64,000 bases of DNA from Microcaldota archaeon (GCA_021797745.1 JAJZZD010000002.1:48624-112623); one strand, 5' to 3'; shown: positions 34,470 through 43,147, counted from the first letter of the stretch. Notes: generated by a model not told the origin, from the sequence alone. Made by a program: numbers and translations.

Positions 34470-34688
34470 TTAGCGTTTTCTATATTTTACCTTCTTTTTA
34501 GGAGGCCTTGGGTAAAGAACATAGAGGTGATTGCCAACATGAAATATCAGAAATCCAATCGCATATTGTGTCAGATAAGTAGGTATGCTATTGAAGAATA
34601 ATAAAACCAATATTACAATACTTATTATGGCAGAAACAAATATCGCTGCTGGTTCTGTTTCTTTGCCTACGGAGAAAAAGTCAACCAT
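34470..34688 (-). CDS. Small membrane protein (72 residues)
   Basis: Two hydrophobic helices (IFVSAIISIVILVLLFF and YAIGFLIFHVGNHLYVL) and a strongly basic end, PRPPKKKVKYRKR. Directly preceded by a 28-codon zinc-ribbon ORF whose stop abuts its ATG. Unknown function. Confidence 0.55.
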   Translation of the reverse strand: MVDFFSVGKETEPAAIFVSAIISIVILVLLFFNSIPTYLTQYAIGFLIFHVGNHLYVLYPRPPKKKVKYRKR

Positions 34689-34775
34689 CTAATCAAGCCC
34701 AAATCCGCAATTAGAGCAAACCTTATTCTCCTTTGGGTTCTCGAAACCACAATTATTACATCTCTTATTACTCAA
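34689..34775 (-). CDS. Zinc-ribbon mini-protein (28 residues)
   Basis: From a TTG: LSNKRCNNCGFENPKENKVC continues SNCGFGLD, giving a perfect CxxC-x10-CxxC zinc ribbon. The stop TAG touches the ATG of the membrane protein, so the two may be coupled. In the opposite direction it overlaps nothing but the edge of the nuclease fragment. It may be the N-terminal part of a former fusion (zinc ribbon plus two TM helices, a common archaeal layout). Confidence 0.5.
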   Translation of the reverse strand: MSNKRCNNCGFENPKENKVCSNCGFGLD

Positions 34776-35084
34776 TATGGCAGCTTTGCAATAGTAGACT
34801 ACAAGACAGTTAAATATACTGGAAATCAAGATCAGCTTATGCCAATATACCAGATACAGCTCAATGGCTATGCTTACATAGCAGAAGCAATAGGGCTTAA
34901 GCCTGTAAAAGACCTTTATCTAGTCTATTTTGAGCCTCCTTACAAGGAGACTTATGAAGCAATAACTGATGGCCATACTAATGTAGATGGATTTAATATG
35001 CCGTTTAAGCCAGTTATACATAAGATAAAGAGAGAGCCTAAAGAAATTGATAAATTACTCGAGAAGGCAAGCAAGACATACTAG
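34776..35084 (+). pseudogene. Fragment of a PD-(D/E)XK nuclease-like protein
   Basis: The frame reads YGSFAIVDYKTVKYTGNQ, then YQIQLNGYAYIAEAIG, resembling the catalytic core D-x-K and the QLxxY helix of Cas4/RecB-like nucleases. Only about 102 residues are present, with no start codon before the conserved part (an ATG at 34839 lies inside it) and the N-terminal catalytic E missing. It is probably truncated by rearrangement at the boundary with the zinc-ribbon ORF. Confidence 0.5.
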
Positions 35085-35169
35085 TTAAGCAAGCCACCTA
35101 AAGGGCTTGATGGATGCAAAGACTGCCTTAGACTTGACGCCCTAGTGAATATGATTAATTGATGATATA

Positions 35170-35609
35170 ATGGATGCCCACGCTACACCATTTTTAAGTA
35201 TTTTTGAAAAAAAAACTTCGCCTTGAGGTCTCACTCTTTCAACGCCAATATGTATGGAACCTTGAGCAACAATGGAAACCACTGTGAGAAGATATATCTC
35301 TAAAGTTTACTGAGGCCTTAGATAAAAGAAAGGATGCGCCACCACATTTCTTAGGAGCCATTGTACTAGACCAAAAAAATGACTCCAACTACATATGTTG
35401 AAAAACGTCAGGTAATAGATGGTCAACAACGTATTATAACTTTTCAAATTTTCTTGTCTGCATTACGTGATTTTTGTAAAATACAAGGCTTCGAAGGTCT
35501 ATCCTTGGAGGTAGACTCATTTATTTTAAATAAAGGTATTATGGCTGATCGGTCAGTTGAACAATTTAAATTACCCACGCCTAAAGGCGCGGGATTTTCA
35601 TCAAGTTAA
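35170..35609 (+). pseudogene. Broken DUF262 (GmrSD-type) gene
   Basis: Pieces in different frames spell the DUF262 N-terminus: LFQRQYVWNLEQQW, HFLGAIVLDQK, then VIDGQQRIITFQIFLSALRD. The VxxFQRxYxW and IDGQQR motifs are those of GmrS-type NTPase domains of type IV restriction systems. Frameshifts and stops occur near 35224, 35285 and 35380. The last readable frame runs into an IS200/IS605-like hairpin at 35574. A former defence gene, now inactive. Confidence 0.7.
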
Positions 35610-35690
35610 CAATCTCTTCTGTTTGTAAGTAAGACACATTTACAAAAACTGCGGTTTTTTCATCCTCATGCGTAAACGCAAGGGATTTCA
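35574..35690. mobile_element. IS200/IS605-type end hairpins (small non-autonomous insert)
   Basis: CCCACGCC-TAAA-GGCGCGGG (35574-35593) followed by GATTTTC has the look of IS200/IS605 right ends, and a second stem GCGT-AA-ACGC with AAGGGATTTC follows at 35670-35690. No TnpA or TnpB is present. Beyond it 24 codons (LKNIKEKDPLLYEF..., to 35770) end in TAA and may be the tail of the interrupted gene. Confidence 0.45.
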
Positions 35691-35792
35691 AAGCCCCTAA
35701 AAAACATTAAAGAAAAGGATCCACTATTATATGAATTTATACAAGACTTAATGGAGGAGGTGGAGGAATAAAGACCATCAAATCAGTTTAAT

Positions 35793-36026
35793 TTATATTT
35801 TTTTCAATTTGCGATTAATGTACCACAGGATTAAGGCTACAGCAATCAATCCTGAAATTGTTGCTTCCCAATAAACTTTAGTCCATTCATAAACAAATAT
35901 AGCTACTGTAAAAGCGATGACATAAATAGACAATACAAAATTTATGTATGTCTGCTTTTTAAGTTCCTGCAGTATATCACGAAGTTCTACTTCTTTTTCT
36001 CCATTTATTTTATTCATATATATCAT
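35793..36026 (-). CDS. Element operon gene 5: small two-helix membrane protein
   Basis: 77 residues. A charged N-terminus (NKINGEKEVELRDILQELKK) precedes two helices (FVLSIYVIAFTVAIFVY and ATISGLIAVALILWYI) and a KKI end. Its ATG overlaps the upstream stop as ATGA, so it is coupled to gene 4. An in-frame ATG at 36017 is an alternative start. Family unknown. Confidence 0.6.
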   Translation of the reverse strand: MIYMNKINGEKEVELRDILQELKKQTYINFVLSIYVIAFTVAIFVYEWTKVYWEATISGLIAVALILWYINRKLKKI

Positions 36027-36265
36027 CTATTTCTATTAGCAAGCCATCTAGCACCCTTGGGATACGTCAAAATAAGTCCTATGGCGATCAATACTGCACC
36101 TATAATTATACCTACTAAATCCCAAAATATGCCAGAGAATAAGAAGGTAAAGTTAGAGGTGCTTATCGTTTTATGATAGCTAGTTATGTAGGCATTATAC
36201 GATAAAGCGAGGATAACTATCGCTATGATGATGAGAACAAGGCCTACACGCCGTTTGCTGTCCAT
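36023..36265 (-). CDS. Element operon gene 4: small two-helix membrane protein
   Basis: 80 residues with two helices (VGLVLIIIAIVILALSYNA and LVGIIIGAVLIAIGLILTY) around a polar outer loop, then a basic end ARWLANRNR. Overlaps gene 5 and lies 32 bases after gene 3. Unknown function; possibly an assembly partner of gene 3. Confidence 0.6.
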   Translation of the reverse strand: MDSKRRVGLVLIIIAIVILALSYNAYITSYHKTISTSNFTFLFSGIFWDLVGIIIGAVLIAIGLILTYPKGARWLANRNR

Positions 36266-36297
36266 CTATTCACTTTTACTTTTTGATTTTTAGCCAC

Positions 36298-37221
36298 CTA
36301 AAAATGAACCTCTGTTCGAGAGGGCATAAGCGTTTTGGCGTAATACTTTCTTTCTTCTTCTGTTTTGGGGTTTAAGCAGTTAAGTGAAATTACGTTACCA
36401 ATGTAATACTCTTTTTTATTCGAATCATAAGAGTGAACTTCACCACAAATCTCGCACTTTACCTTTATCTTTATAGATTCGGGTATTTCATACAATGTAT
36501 TCAAAGCCTCTGTTATTCTTATTAAAGCATACTTGGCATCTTCATCTTTTATAATATCTATACGGTGTATTAAATTTCTTAGAGAGCGAAGATACTGCAG
36601 TACTTCTTTTTTGTCGGGATAATACACTCTTGCTGCTTCAATCAAGTTGGACAGATTTATATCGTTTAATGGATCTTGATTTATGTGTTTTTTAATTTGA
36701 GCTAATTTGATATTAATATTATTAATAAACTGGCTTTCTTTTGGTGATAGGGTAGTTTGTTGCTTTAACAACGTATACAGTTCTTTTATTCCTGCTTCTA
36801 AACATTTTACTAAGGCAGGGAGTGATGCGTTTGGTAACCCATAAAGATAGCTATATACACCCTCATAATATATATTTCTAAAATTATCATTTACGGTAAA
36901 AAAGGCATATGGCATTATAACAGTGTCATTTTTAATATTAGAAACTCTACTAGTCAGGTTAGGACTAGTCGAAGGGCTGCCACCATATAAGTAACTATAT
37001 TCATCTATAGTTGTAGATAAATATACAATAGGTACAGTTACAATTATGGCTACCACAATCAAAGATACTAAAATAGCTATACTGTATTCACCAAGCTTTA
37101 AGTACCCAAACGAAATGAAGAGATACAAAATAAGTAGAAGAATAATAATACCTAAAGGTATTGGTATTAATGAATTTCTTTTTGCCTTCAATGCTATTAA
37201 ATCATGTCTGTCCATAAACAT
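36298..37221 (-). CDS. Element operon gene 3: membrane protein with cysteine motif
   Basis: 307 residues. Two helices (LGIIILLLILYLFISFGYL and YSIAILVSLIVVAIIVTV) lie near the N-terminus, then a helical soluble domain with YYEGVYSYLYGLPNASLPAL and a region rich in NINxKLAQIKKHI. Near the C-terminus KCEICGEVHSYD and a later SLNCLNP resemble an incomplete zinc ribbon (three cysteines plus histidine). No known family. Follows gene 2 by 10 bases. Confidence 0.6.
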   Translation of the reverse strand: MFMDRHDLIALKAKRNSLIPIPLGIIILLLILYLFISFGYLKLGEYSIAILVSLIVVAIIVTVPIVYLSTTIDEYSYLYGGSPSTSPNLTSRVSNIKNDTVIMPYAFFTVNDNFRNIYYEGVYSYLYGLPNASLPALVKCLEAGIKELYTLLKQQTTLSPKESQFINNINIKLAQIKKHINQDPLNDINLSNLIEAARVYYPDKKEVLQYLRSLRNLIHRIDIIKDEDAKYALIRITEALNTLYEIPESIKIKVKCEICGEVHSYDSNKKEYYIGNVISLNCLNPKTEEERKYYAKTLMPSRTEVHF

Positions 37222-37231
37222 TCTGTAGCCT

Positions 37232-38401
37232 TTAATGTTCCATATCTACAAAAGCTTTTCTTTGATACTTAGCGTGTTGACCTTTTACCCTTTCTAAAAT
37301 ACTTTTTCTTTCTTCCAGTTTTCCCTTATATTGCATCAAATCGAGTTTTGTCGCTTCCTTTTCGTATTCTGTCTTTAATGCATGCCATAATTTACTTTTG
37401 TTATATGACGAATTGTTCACCTTTTCTTCAGCTTCTTTTATAAGTTCTTCGAAGACCTCCAAGTTTTTCTGTGCTTTATCTGTTAACTTTTCAAATGTGC
37501 TTACTATGAGATTACGCTCGCTAATTGCTTTATCTAGCTCTTTCTGAGCATCAATCAGTTCTTTGCGTTTTTCCTCAACAGCCTGTGCAGCTTTGTCGAT
37601 TACCTTTTGTGATTGTAGCTCGGGATATTGTTTTATGAAGTCAGTCATGCTGTTAAAATTCATTTCATCTACATCAGAATATTTAATCTTAGGTGCATTC
37701 TTTTGTACTCTAATTTGCCTACTTTTCTGTGTAGTCTTCCACATCTCCCATTCATGTTGTTTAGTTTTCTCCAAGATATTTCCTAGACTAGTTAATGACT
37801 CTCTCCATTCTTTTTCGATAATAGTCAATGTCTTTTTAAGACCAGGAATTGAGGTATCAAGTTTATCAAATTCAACGTTTTGTTCGTTAATTTTCTCTAT
37901 AGTGCTATCAAATTCCTTCCATATCTCATTAAGCTTGTCTTCATACTTTTTCTTCTGATATATTGCGCCAGTACGCCCAGTAAGTCTTCCAAATAACCCA
38001 ACTTTTTCTTTCGGCACTCTAAAAATTACCGACTTTTCTTCCGGAGTACCTTCACGATCCTCTAATCCATACTCACTTTTTTCACCGTGTTTTTCTTCGG
38101 CCATATGCTCATCGTTTTTAGCGTCAATTATCAAATGATAATATGCCGTATGCCCAGATATAGTTTTACTAAATTCGCATATAGAATGTGGCACAAATCT
38201 TTGTACTTTTTGACCATTCTGCATATACCATATCTTTACTTTATCCCCTAAAATGTCAAACCCACCATAGTGTTCTTCTAATGAATCTTTGTCTTGCTCT
38301 TTTCTAAAATAAATTATTACATATGCTTTACTATGATGCCTGTTCCAACCATTATATTCGGTATATTCTTTTGGTCTCCAATATCTCAAGTCTTCTCCCA
38401 T
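37232..38401 (-). CDS. Element operon gene 2: coiled-coil protein
   Basis: 389 residues. The first ~110 are beta-rich (SKAYVIIYFRKEQ, DILGDKVKIWYMQNG, HTAYYHLIID), then about 250 residues of long charged helices with heptad-like spacing (YEDKLNEIWKEFDSTIEKI, AVEEKRKELIDAQKELDKAI, LEERKSILERVKGQHAKY). No ATPase motif is visible. It resembles a sensor or scaffold rather than an enzyme. The ATG lies 4 bases after gene 1. Confidence 0.6.
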   Translation of the reverse strand: MGEDLRYWRPKEYTEYNGWNRHHSKAYVIIYFRKEQDKDSLEEHYGGFDILGDKVKIWYMQNGQKVQRFVPHSICEFSKTISGHTAYYHLIIDAKNDEHMAEEKHGEKSEYGLEDREGTPEEKSVIFRVPKEKVGLFGRLTGRTGAIYQKKKYEDKLNEIWKEFDSTIEKINEQNVEFDKLDTSIPGLKKTLTIIEKEWRESLTSLGNILEKTKQHEWEMWKTTQKSRQIRVQKNAPKIKYSDVDEMNFNSMTDFIKQYPELQSQKVIDKAAQAVEEKRKELIDAQKELDKAISERNLIVSTFEKLTDKAQKNLEVFEELIKEAEEKVNNSSYNKSKLWHALKTEYEKEATKLDLMQYKGKLEERKSILERVKGQHAKYQRKAFVDMEH

Positions 38402-38405
38402 AATC

Positions 38406-38573
38406 TCATTTGAAATATTCTTTTTCCGTTATATTCTTTGGTTTTATAACTACCTCAAAATGCTTTATCATACTTTTGATGGCTTCTTGCTTTGTTTTCA
38501 GTCTATTGGCTAGCTTGTAGACATCAACAATCCTATTTTCTTCGTCAGTTAAATCTATCTGTATCTTCACCAT
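38406..38573 (-). CDS. Element operon gene 1: DUF2683-like small protein
   Basis: 55 residues: MVKIQIDLTDEENRIVDVYK then LANRLKTKQEAIKSMIKHFE. An opening strand followed by two helices is the ribbon-helix-helix-like pattern of archaeal DUF2683 proteins, probable DNA-binding regulators. As the first gene of the leftward operon it may control it. The start ATG at 38573 is preceded by a short AT-rich leader (AGATTTATATATCTTC reading leftward), a likely promoter. Confidence 0.65.
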   Translation of the reverse strand: MVKIQIDLTDEENRIVDVYKLANRLKTKQEAIKSMIKHFEVVIKPKNITEKEYFK

Positions 38574-38667
38574 TATAACACTGCAATATTCTATATATTA
38601 TGAAGATATATAAATCTTGCTGTTAAATTACTAATAACGGCGGGTTCCTTATCGAGAAGAGGGCACT

Positions 38668-38688
38668 CTCTCGGGGCTTGAAGTCAAT
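38668..38688 (+). repeat. attR-like repeat
   Basis: Exact 21-base copy of 33644-33664. Just before it GAGGGCACT partly echoes the tRNA T arm, but no further tRNA sequence is present. The 113 bases from here to the MscS gene hold only a short hairpin (CCTGC...GCAGG). Confidence 0.8.
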
Positions 38689-38801
38689 TGGTACGGTTAT
38701 CACCTGCGGTCTATATAGCAGGACGGGCAACAAAAAAGCACGGAAAGAGTGAAGAAAGAAGCGAATAACGCCAACGAATCTGTTGTCTCCATTATGCATA
38801 T

Positions 38802-39686
38802 TCATGACTGGAACCTGCCAGCCACACCGAGTATAAGATCAGGGAGCCTCTTGCTTACAAAGTCCTCTTGGCTTACTGGAACAGTGACTCTCACCGCAAC
38901 CCCATAATTGCTGAGGTTTATGTCGGTTATGCGGATATCGATCTTGCTGCCTATCAGCCTCTCAAGCTTCTTATCAGCATGTATCTTCTTCACAACCTCG
39001 TCAGAGAATGATTTGAACTGCGTCTTCACCAACTCAACCCTGACTAACACGTCCTTGCTGTTAGATATCGAGTAGTTCATTACTACTGCCTGGTTAATTA
39101 TCGCATTAGGAACAAACGTGAACGGCCCGTCATCAAGCTTGATCTTTGTATACATGAGCCCTATACTGTCTATGACACCTGAGAATCCCGGAAACATTGC
39201 GTGGTGGGAATACGAAGGCGGCAGCATTCCGTACTGCCACGTCGTGAACGTTATCCTATCACCTTCAGCAAACGGCTTTGCAGCCATCATACTTATTCCA
39301 GAAAAGAGATTTCCTAGGGTGGCCTGGGCCGCCAATCCTACGACTATTCCAAGGAAACCAGCACCAATTAATAATCCAGTTAGGTTCACCTGGAACGTGA
39401 CAAGTAGTATGAAAATGATTACTAGGTAGCCGAGCACTTGCACCACCTTGGCAAGAGATCTCTCGTCCATTCTCTGCTTCCCTTTTCCGTAAGCCATTAT
39501 CAATGACTCCAATTCGTGTGTGGCTATATAGCCAAACAGGACAATCAGAAGCGCCTGCAGTACCATGGCATAAATTGCTGTGCCGTTTAAGAAAGACTTG
39601 TAGAACTGCGGTATTAGAAGTATTAATGCCACTCCGACTATAACGGCAATCAGGAATGCGGCCACGTTAAGGTAAATTCTTCTCAT
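38802..39686 (-). CDS. MscS-family mechanosensitive channel
   Basis: About 294 residues. Three N-terminal helices, then the pore helix GLLIGAGFLGIVVGLAAQAT and LGNLFSGISMMAAKPFAEGD, the MscS signature with alternating glycine and alanine. The beta domain (FVPNAIINQAVVMNYS) and C-terminal cage follow. It opens under membrane tension to release solutes in osmotic downshock. I start at 39686, which has a GGTGG ribosome-binding site; the ATG at 39707 would add 7 residues. First gene beyond the integrated element. Confidence 0.9.
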   Translation of the reverse strand: MRRIYLNVAAFLIAVIVGVALILLIPQFYKSFLNGTAIYAMVLQALLIVLFGYIATHELESLIMAYGKGKQRMDERSLAKVVQVLGYLVIIFILLVTFQVNLTGLLIGAGFLGIVVGLAAQATLGNLFSGISMMAAKPFAEGDRITFTTWQYGMLPPSYSHHAMFPGFSGVIDSIGLMYTKIKLDDGPFTFVPNAIINQAVVMNYSISNSKDVLVRVELVKTQFKSFSDEVVKKIHADKKLERLIGSKIDIRITDINLSNYGVAVRVTVPVSQEDFVSKRLPDLILGVAGRFQS

Positions 39687-39707
39687 AATGCCACCAGTCA
39701 AGGTCAT

Positions 39708-40097
39708 TCTATCGTATATGTCTAGATATTAGGATCCTTTACGCACGCCCGCATTATAAAAATCCGTCAATGCTCCCGCGGCGTACGCTTATATTTCACA
39801 CGAAGGGTATAAATCATTTACGCGACCCACACCAACCTGCTGTATTATCTGGAGCTATTTGGGCGACAGTCCTGGAAGTCAATATCAAAGCCTATCAGTA
39901 TTTCATACGTCATATTCTCTGCAGTACAAAAGGCTATTGACGGGTAAATTTGTTATGCAATAACCTTGTGGGATGCGATGTTTACTAAGAATTTAATACC
40001 CAAATAACTTATGCCTATTGCATAAACACCTTTCGCGGCTTTTGAAATTCCGTTCAGGTATCACAAGGCATAAATAGTCCGGCAGGGAAACGGAATC
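39708..40097. other. 390-base intergenic region between divergent genes
   Basis: Contains a leftward TATA-like TTTTTATAATG for the MscS gene (about 39755), a rightward GGGTATAAATC at 39807-39818 with no ORF after it, and a rightward GGCATAAATAG near 40070 at leaderless distance from the ATG at 40098. The 39807 element could start a small RNA; nothing else is recognised. Confidence 0.4.
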
Positions 40098-40592
40098 ATG
40101 GCCAGTAGGATACTCAATAGATACAGGCTTGAGGACACAGCAAAGATACTCATTGCCATTGGATTGCTGCTTGTTCTTTTTTCCTGGATTGTAGGAAATT
40201 ATTATTTCGGGATCACGGGAAAGCTTACGCTGTTCGTAGTGCCTTTCATATTCACCTCCGTTCTGGCAGTTCTCCTTTTGATAATCAAATACAGATACAC
40301 GCTATTTGAAAAATATCCATATCTTATGAATCTCCCCTCATTGTTCTACCGCATCAAAGAGCGGAAAGGCGCAAATAGGCAAAGCATTGCATTCAGCATG
40401 ATATTCACAGTGCACGCATTGGCTATTGCCTTCCTGGGGCTATTAAGCCTGGTTTTGACAATCAGCATAGGTTCTGGTATCAAGAGCGGCTCTGCTTCTC
40501 CGTTTCTGTACACATACCTGTTTATAATTGCAATTTTTGTTGCATCTGTGCTCTTGCAGTACCGCAGGATTTACATCAGGTTTGCGAAGTGA
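40098..40592 (+). CDS. Uncharacterised four-helix membrane protein
   Basis: 164 residues with four helices (ILIAIGLLLVLFSWIV, LFVVPFIFTSVLAVLLLI, FTVHALAIAFLGLLSLVL, LFIIAIFVASVLLQY) and a basic loop RIKERKGANRQ. It starts about 27 bases after its TATA box. No family known. A transporter-associated or polysaccharide-export role would be a guess. Confidence 0.65.
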   Translation: MASRILNRYRLEDTAKILIAIGLLLVLFSWIVGNYYFGITGKLTLFVVPFIFTSVLAVLLLIIKYRYTLFEKYPYLMNLPSLFYRIKERKGANRQSIAFSMIFTVHALAIAFLGLLSLVLTISIGSGIKSGSASPFLYTYLFIIAIFVASVLLQYRRIYIRFAK

Positions 40593-40639
40593 GCAGCTGC
40601 TGGCTTAAACTTTTAAGCATTGCCGCGCAATACATATGA

Positions 40640-40675
40640 AATTAAAGCTTAATTTAAAGCTTATTTAAAGTTTAA
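40640..40675 (+). promoter_or_regulatory. Repeated TTTAAAG promoter elements before the 803-residue gene
   Basis: ATTAAAGCTT, AATTTAAAGCTT and ATTTAAAGTTT follow one another, giving overlapping TATA-like boxes. The last, at about 40665, is at the right distance for a transcript start near 40690, just before the ATG at 40700. Confidence 0.45.
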
Positions 40676-40699
40676 TCTTGATTACTGAGTTGTTATTCA

Positions 40700-43111
40700 A
40701 TGACTGACGAAAAACCCGAATCCGTACTTGAAAACAAAGTAGAAGCTGCAGCCGGCGGCATAAAGACATCTCACTCTGCAGCGGGAATTCTGCAGCACGG
40801 CAAGACGCACGTAAAAAACTGCTTCAATTCAATAAAAAACCACAAGAAACTCATTGCGGCGACAGCCGCGATATATCTCGCCATATCGCTAGTGATGTTC
40901 TGGCCCGTGACGCTGCACATAACGAGTACAGTCGCAGGCTACGGCGGGGACCCTTACCAGACTCTCTGGGGCATGTGGATAGTAGAACACTCTATTTTTG
41001 TAACGCACCAGAGCATATGGAGCACTAACCTAGTTTTCTGGCCTATAGGCGCCAATCTTGTTTATCAGACATTTTTTCCTATTGCATCGGTCCTCGTGAC
41101 ACCGTTCACTGCAATAAGCCTGCCTTTCGCATACAATCTGCTTTTCTTCTTCGGCTTCGTATTTTCGGGCCTGACTATGTTCCTGCTTGCAAGATACATA
41201 GTCAAAAACAATTACGCAGCATTCATAGCGGGACTGATATTCGCCTTCAGCTCATTCCACATATCACAGTCTTACGGACATCTGAACTGGACAAACATAG
41301 AGTGGGTCCCGCTTGCGCTTTATTTCTACCTTAAGGTGATAAGGGAGGAAAATTCAAAGTATTTCAACGCTGTCATGCTTTCTGTTTCTGTGATACTGGC
41401 GATGTTCTTCGGCGACGTCGAGATGGGCATCATGCTCGTGTTGGTCATGCTGTTGATTTTCATTTATCACCTGTTCTGGAAAAGCAAAAGGCAGCTGGTG
41501 CTCAGCAAAGGCTTCTATGCTTCGGTGGCCATTTTTGTGCTGCTCACGGCGCTGCTGGGCAGCTGGGCTTTCCTGCCGATGTTTCATGCGCTTTCAACAA
41601 GCGGCCTGAGTGCAGTCAATTACCAGAACGGCGCGGGCACTGAAAAAATCTGGAGTTCTGACCTTCTGGCATTTTTCCTGCCTAACTATTACAACGGCAT
41701 ATTCAACGGGATTGCGCAATCCTACATAAATGTTTTCCATGGCGACATGGGAGAGACGGGAGCGTACATAGGATATGTCGTAATAGCTTTGGTCATTATA
41801 GGTCTGGCAAAGAAATTCAAGGGCAATAAGCTGGAAATGGGCATGTGGCTTTTGCTGGCTGTGCTGGCCTTCCTGTTTTCCTTGGGGCCGGTGATACAGA
41901 TAAACGGCGTGTCTACGGGAGTGCCGGGCATATACGGAATAATAAACAGCATACCGATACTGAATGTACTCAGGGAACCGGGCAGGTTCAACCTGATATT
42001 TACTTTGGCGTTTGCCATTCTTGCCGCGTTCGGCTCTAAATTTGTGTACGAAAAACTCGAAGCCAAATATGCGGGGAGCAGACTGTTGAAAAGAAACGTT
42101 ATGTGCGCATTTGCAGTGATATCGGTAATTTTCCTTATAGAAAGCAACGGCATGCCGCTGTCTTCCGGCTTTGCAAACCAGATAACGACAAACGCGACGC
42201 AGATACCAAAGCTTTATTACGAGCTGGGCAGCATTCCTTACAACTTTTCAGTTCTGGCGCTGCCGTCGCTGCTCAACGGCTACAGCCATGATCCAGAACT
42301 GTACCCTGCAATGAATGAATATTTCATGACTGCGTCGGACAAGCCCATGATAGGCGGCTATACTACCAGGGAAAACAGCTCCCAAATAGTCAGTATGCTT
42401 GACATACCGCTGACTGAGCAGGCGACGGGCCTGGAATATTCCCAGAACATAAACTCTTACGCATCGCCTGTCAGCGAGAATTATACCAATGAAACGCTGC
42501 TGACCCTTTACAACTACAACACTGCGTATGTAACGCTGGATAAGAACGCGTACAATAACGCCTCGCTTTACATACTTGCAGAATACCTTTTCAACACGTT
42601 CGGAAATCCGGTTTATAACGACAACAGCACAATCGCATTCGCGACCTCGAACGCGATAAACAATTCCATATATAGGAGTTTCGTGGCGTATCCGAACCTG
42701 AATGAGTGGAGCCCTGAAGTTTTGCAGGCCCCGAACGGTACGCTTGTCTCAGTTTGGGTCCCGTCCAAAGGAGGCAGCGTCGTTGTGTTCGCGCCGTATC
42801 CGAACAGCACATCAAAGGTGCCGATATCGACATTGTTGGCATCAGGCAACCAATATAGCGTAAAAACCAGGATAAGCTTCGATGCGCTGTCTTTAGACGC
42901 ATATGACAATTACCTTAACATAGGCACGGTCGTAGGCACAGGCGGCAGCCTGAAAGAAATAGGCACGGTGACAGTGGGACCAAAACCCGCAGCGTATTCG
43001 GTAAATGCCACGCTGGTCGCGGGGCCGTTCGGCAACGGCGTGTACTTCTACCAGAACAACACCGTAAACAGCACAGTGGCGGTCTACAACATAACGCTTT
43101 CCGGAAACTGA
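40700..43111 (+). CDS. Large GT-C-like membrane protein with outer domain
   Basis: 803 residues. A ~50-residue polar N-terminus, then about 11 to 13 helices to residue ~480. The first outer loop has GYGGDPYQTLWGMWI, where D and neighbouring residues match the acidic loop of GT-C glycosyltransferases and YfhO-like proteins. A ~310-residue outer domain rich in N-x-S/T sites follows (for example NETLLTLYNYNTAYVTLD). Probably transfers a sugar from a lipid carrier to a surface glycan. Exact reaction unknown. Confidence 0.65.
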   Translation: MTDEKPESVLENKVEAAAGGIKTSHSAAGILQHGKTHVKNCFNSIKNHKKLIAATAAIYLAISLVMFWPVTLHITSTVAGYGGDPYQTLWGMWIVEHSIFVTHQSIWSTNLVFWPIGANLVYQTFFPIASVLVTPFTAISLPFAYNLLFFFGFVFSGLTMFLLARYIVKNNYAAFIAGLIFAFSSFHISQSYGHLNWTNIEWVPLALYFYLKVIREENSKYFNAVMLSVSVILAMFFGDVEMGIMLVLVMLLIFIYHLFWKSKRQLVLSKGFYASVAIFVLLTALLGSWAFLPMFHALSTSGLSAVNYQNGAGTEKIWSSDLLAFFLPNYYNGIFNGIAQSYINVFHGDMGETGAYIGYVVIALVIIGLAKKFKGNKLEMGMWLLLAVLAFLFSLGPVIQINGVSTGVPGIYGIINSIPILNVLREPGRFNLIFTLAFAILAAFGSKFVYEKLEAKYAGSRLLKRNVMCAFAVISVIFLIESNGMPLSSGFANQITTNATQIPKLYYELGSIPYNFSVLALPSLLNGYSHDPELYPAMNEYFMTASDKPMIGGYTTRENSSQIVSMLDIPLTEQATGLEYSQNINSYASPVSENYTNETLLTLYNYNTAYVTLDKNAYNNASLYILAEYLFNTFGNPVYNDNSTIAFATSNAINNSIYRSFVAYPNLNEWSPEVLQAPNGTLVSVWVPSKGGSVVVFAPYPNSTSKVPISTLLASGNQYSVKTRISFDALSLDAYDNYLNIGTVVGTGGSLKEIGTVTVGPKPAAYSVNATLVAGPFGNGVYFYQNNTVNSTVAVYNITLSGN

Positions 43112-43147
43112 GGAGCAGAATAAATGTTGCAGGCATGGGCAGTTGTG

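Larger units (their letters stand above)
33644..38688. mobile_element. Integrated element of about 5.0 kb at tRNA-Thr
   Basis: Bounded by a 21-base exact direct repeat that starts in the tRNA-Thr 3' end. The DNA between is visibly more AT-rich than the flanks and holds a transposase remnant, small unknown genes, nuclease and DUF262 remnants and an intact five-gene operon. The repeat keeps the tRNA complete, as tyrosine-recombinase elements do. No integrase gene is visible inside, so it is either non-autonomous, mobilised in trans, or has lost its integrase. Confidence 0.75.

Noticed and set aside
38622..38805. 60-codon minus-strand frame across the attR repeat
   Set aside because: Overlaps the repeat and the end of the MscS gene; no promoter and no pattern. 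Likely chance.
39841..39900. Possible extra copy of the tRNA-Thr repeat (GGAAGTCAATATCAAAG resembles TTGAAGTCAAT)
   Set aside because: Only nine consecutive bases (GAAGTCAAT) match and the CGGGGC core is absent.
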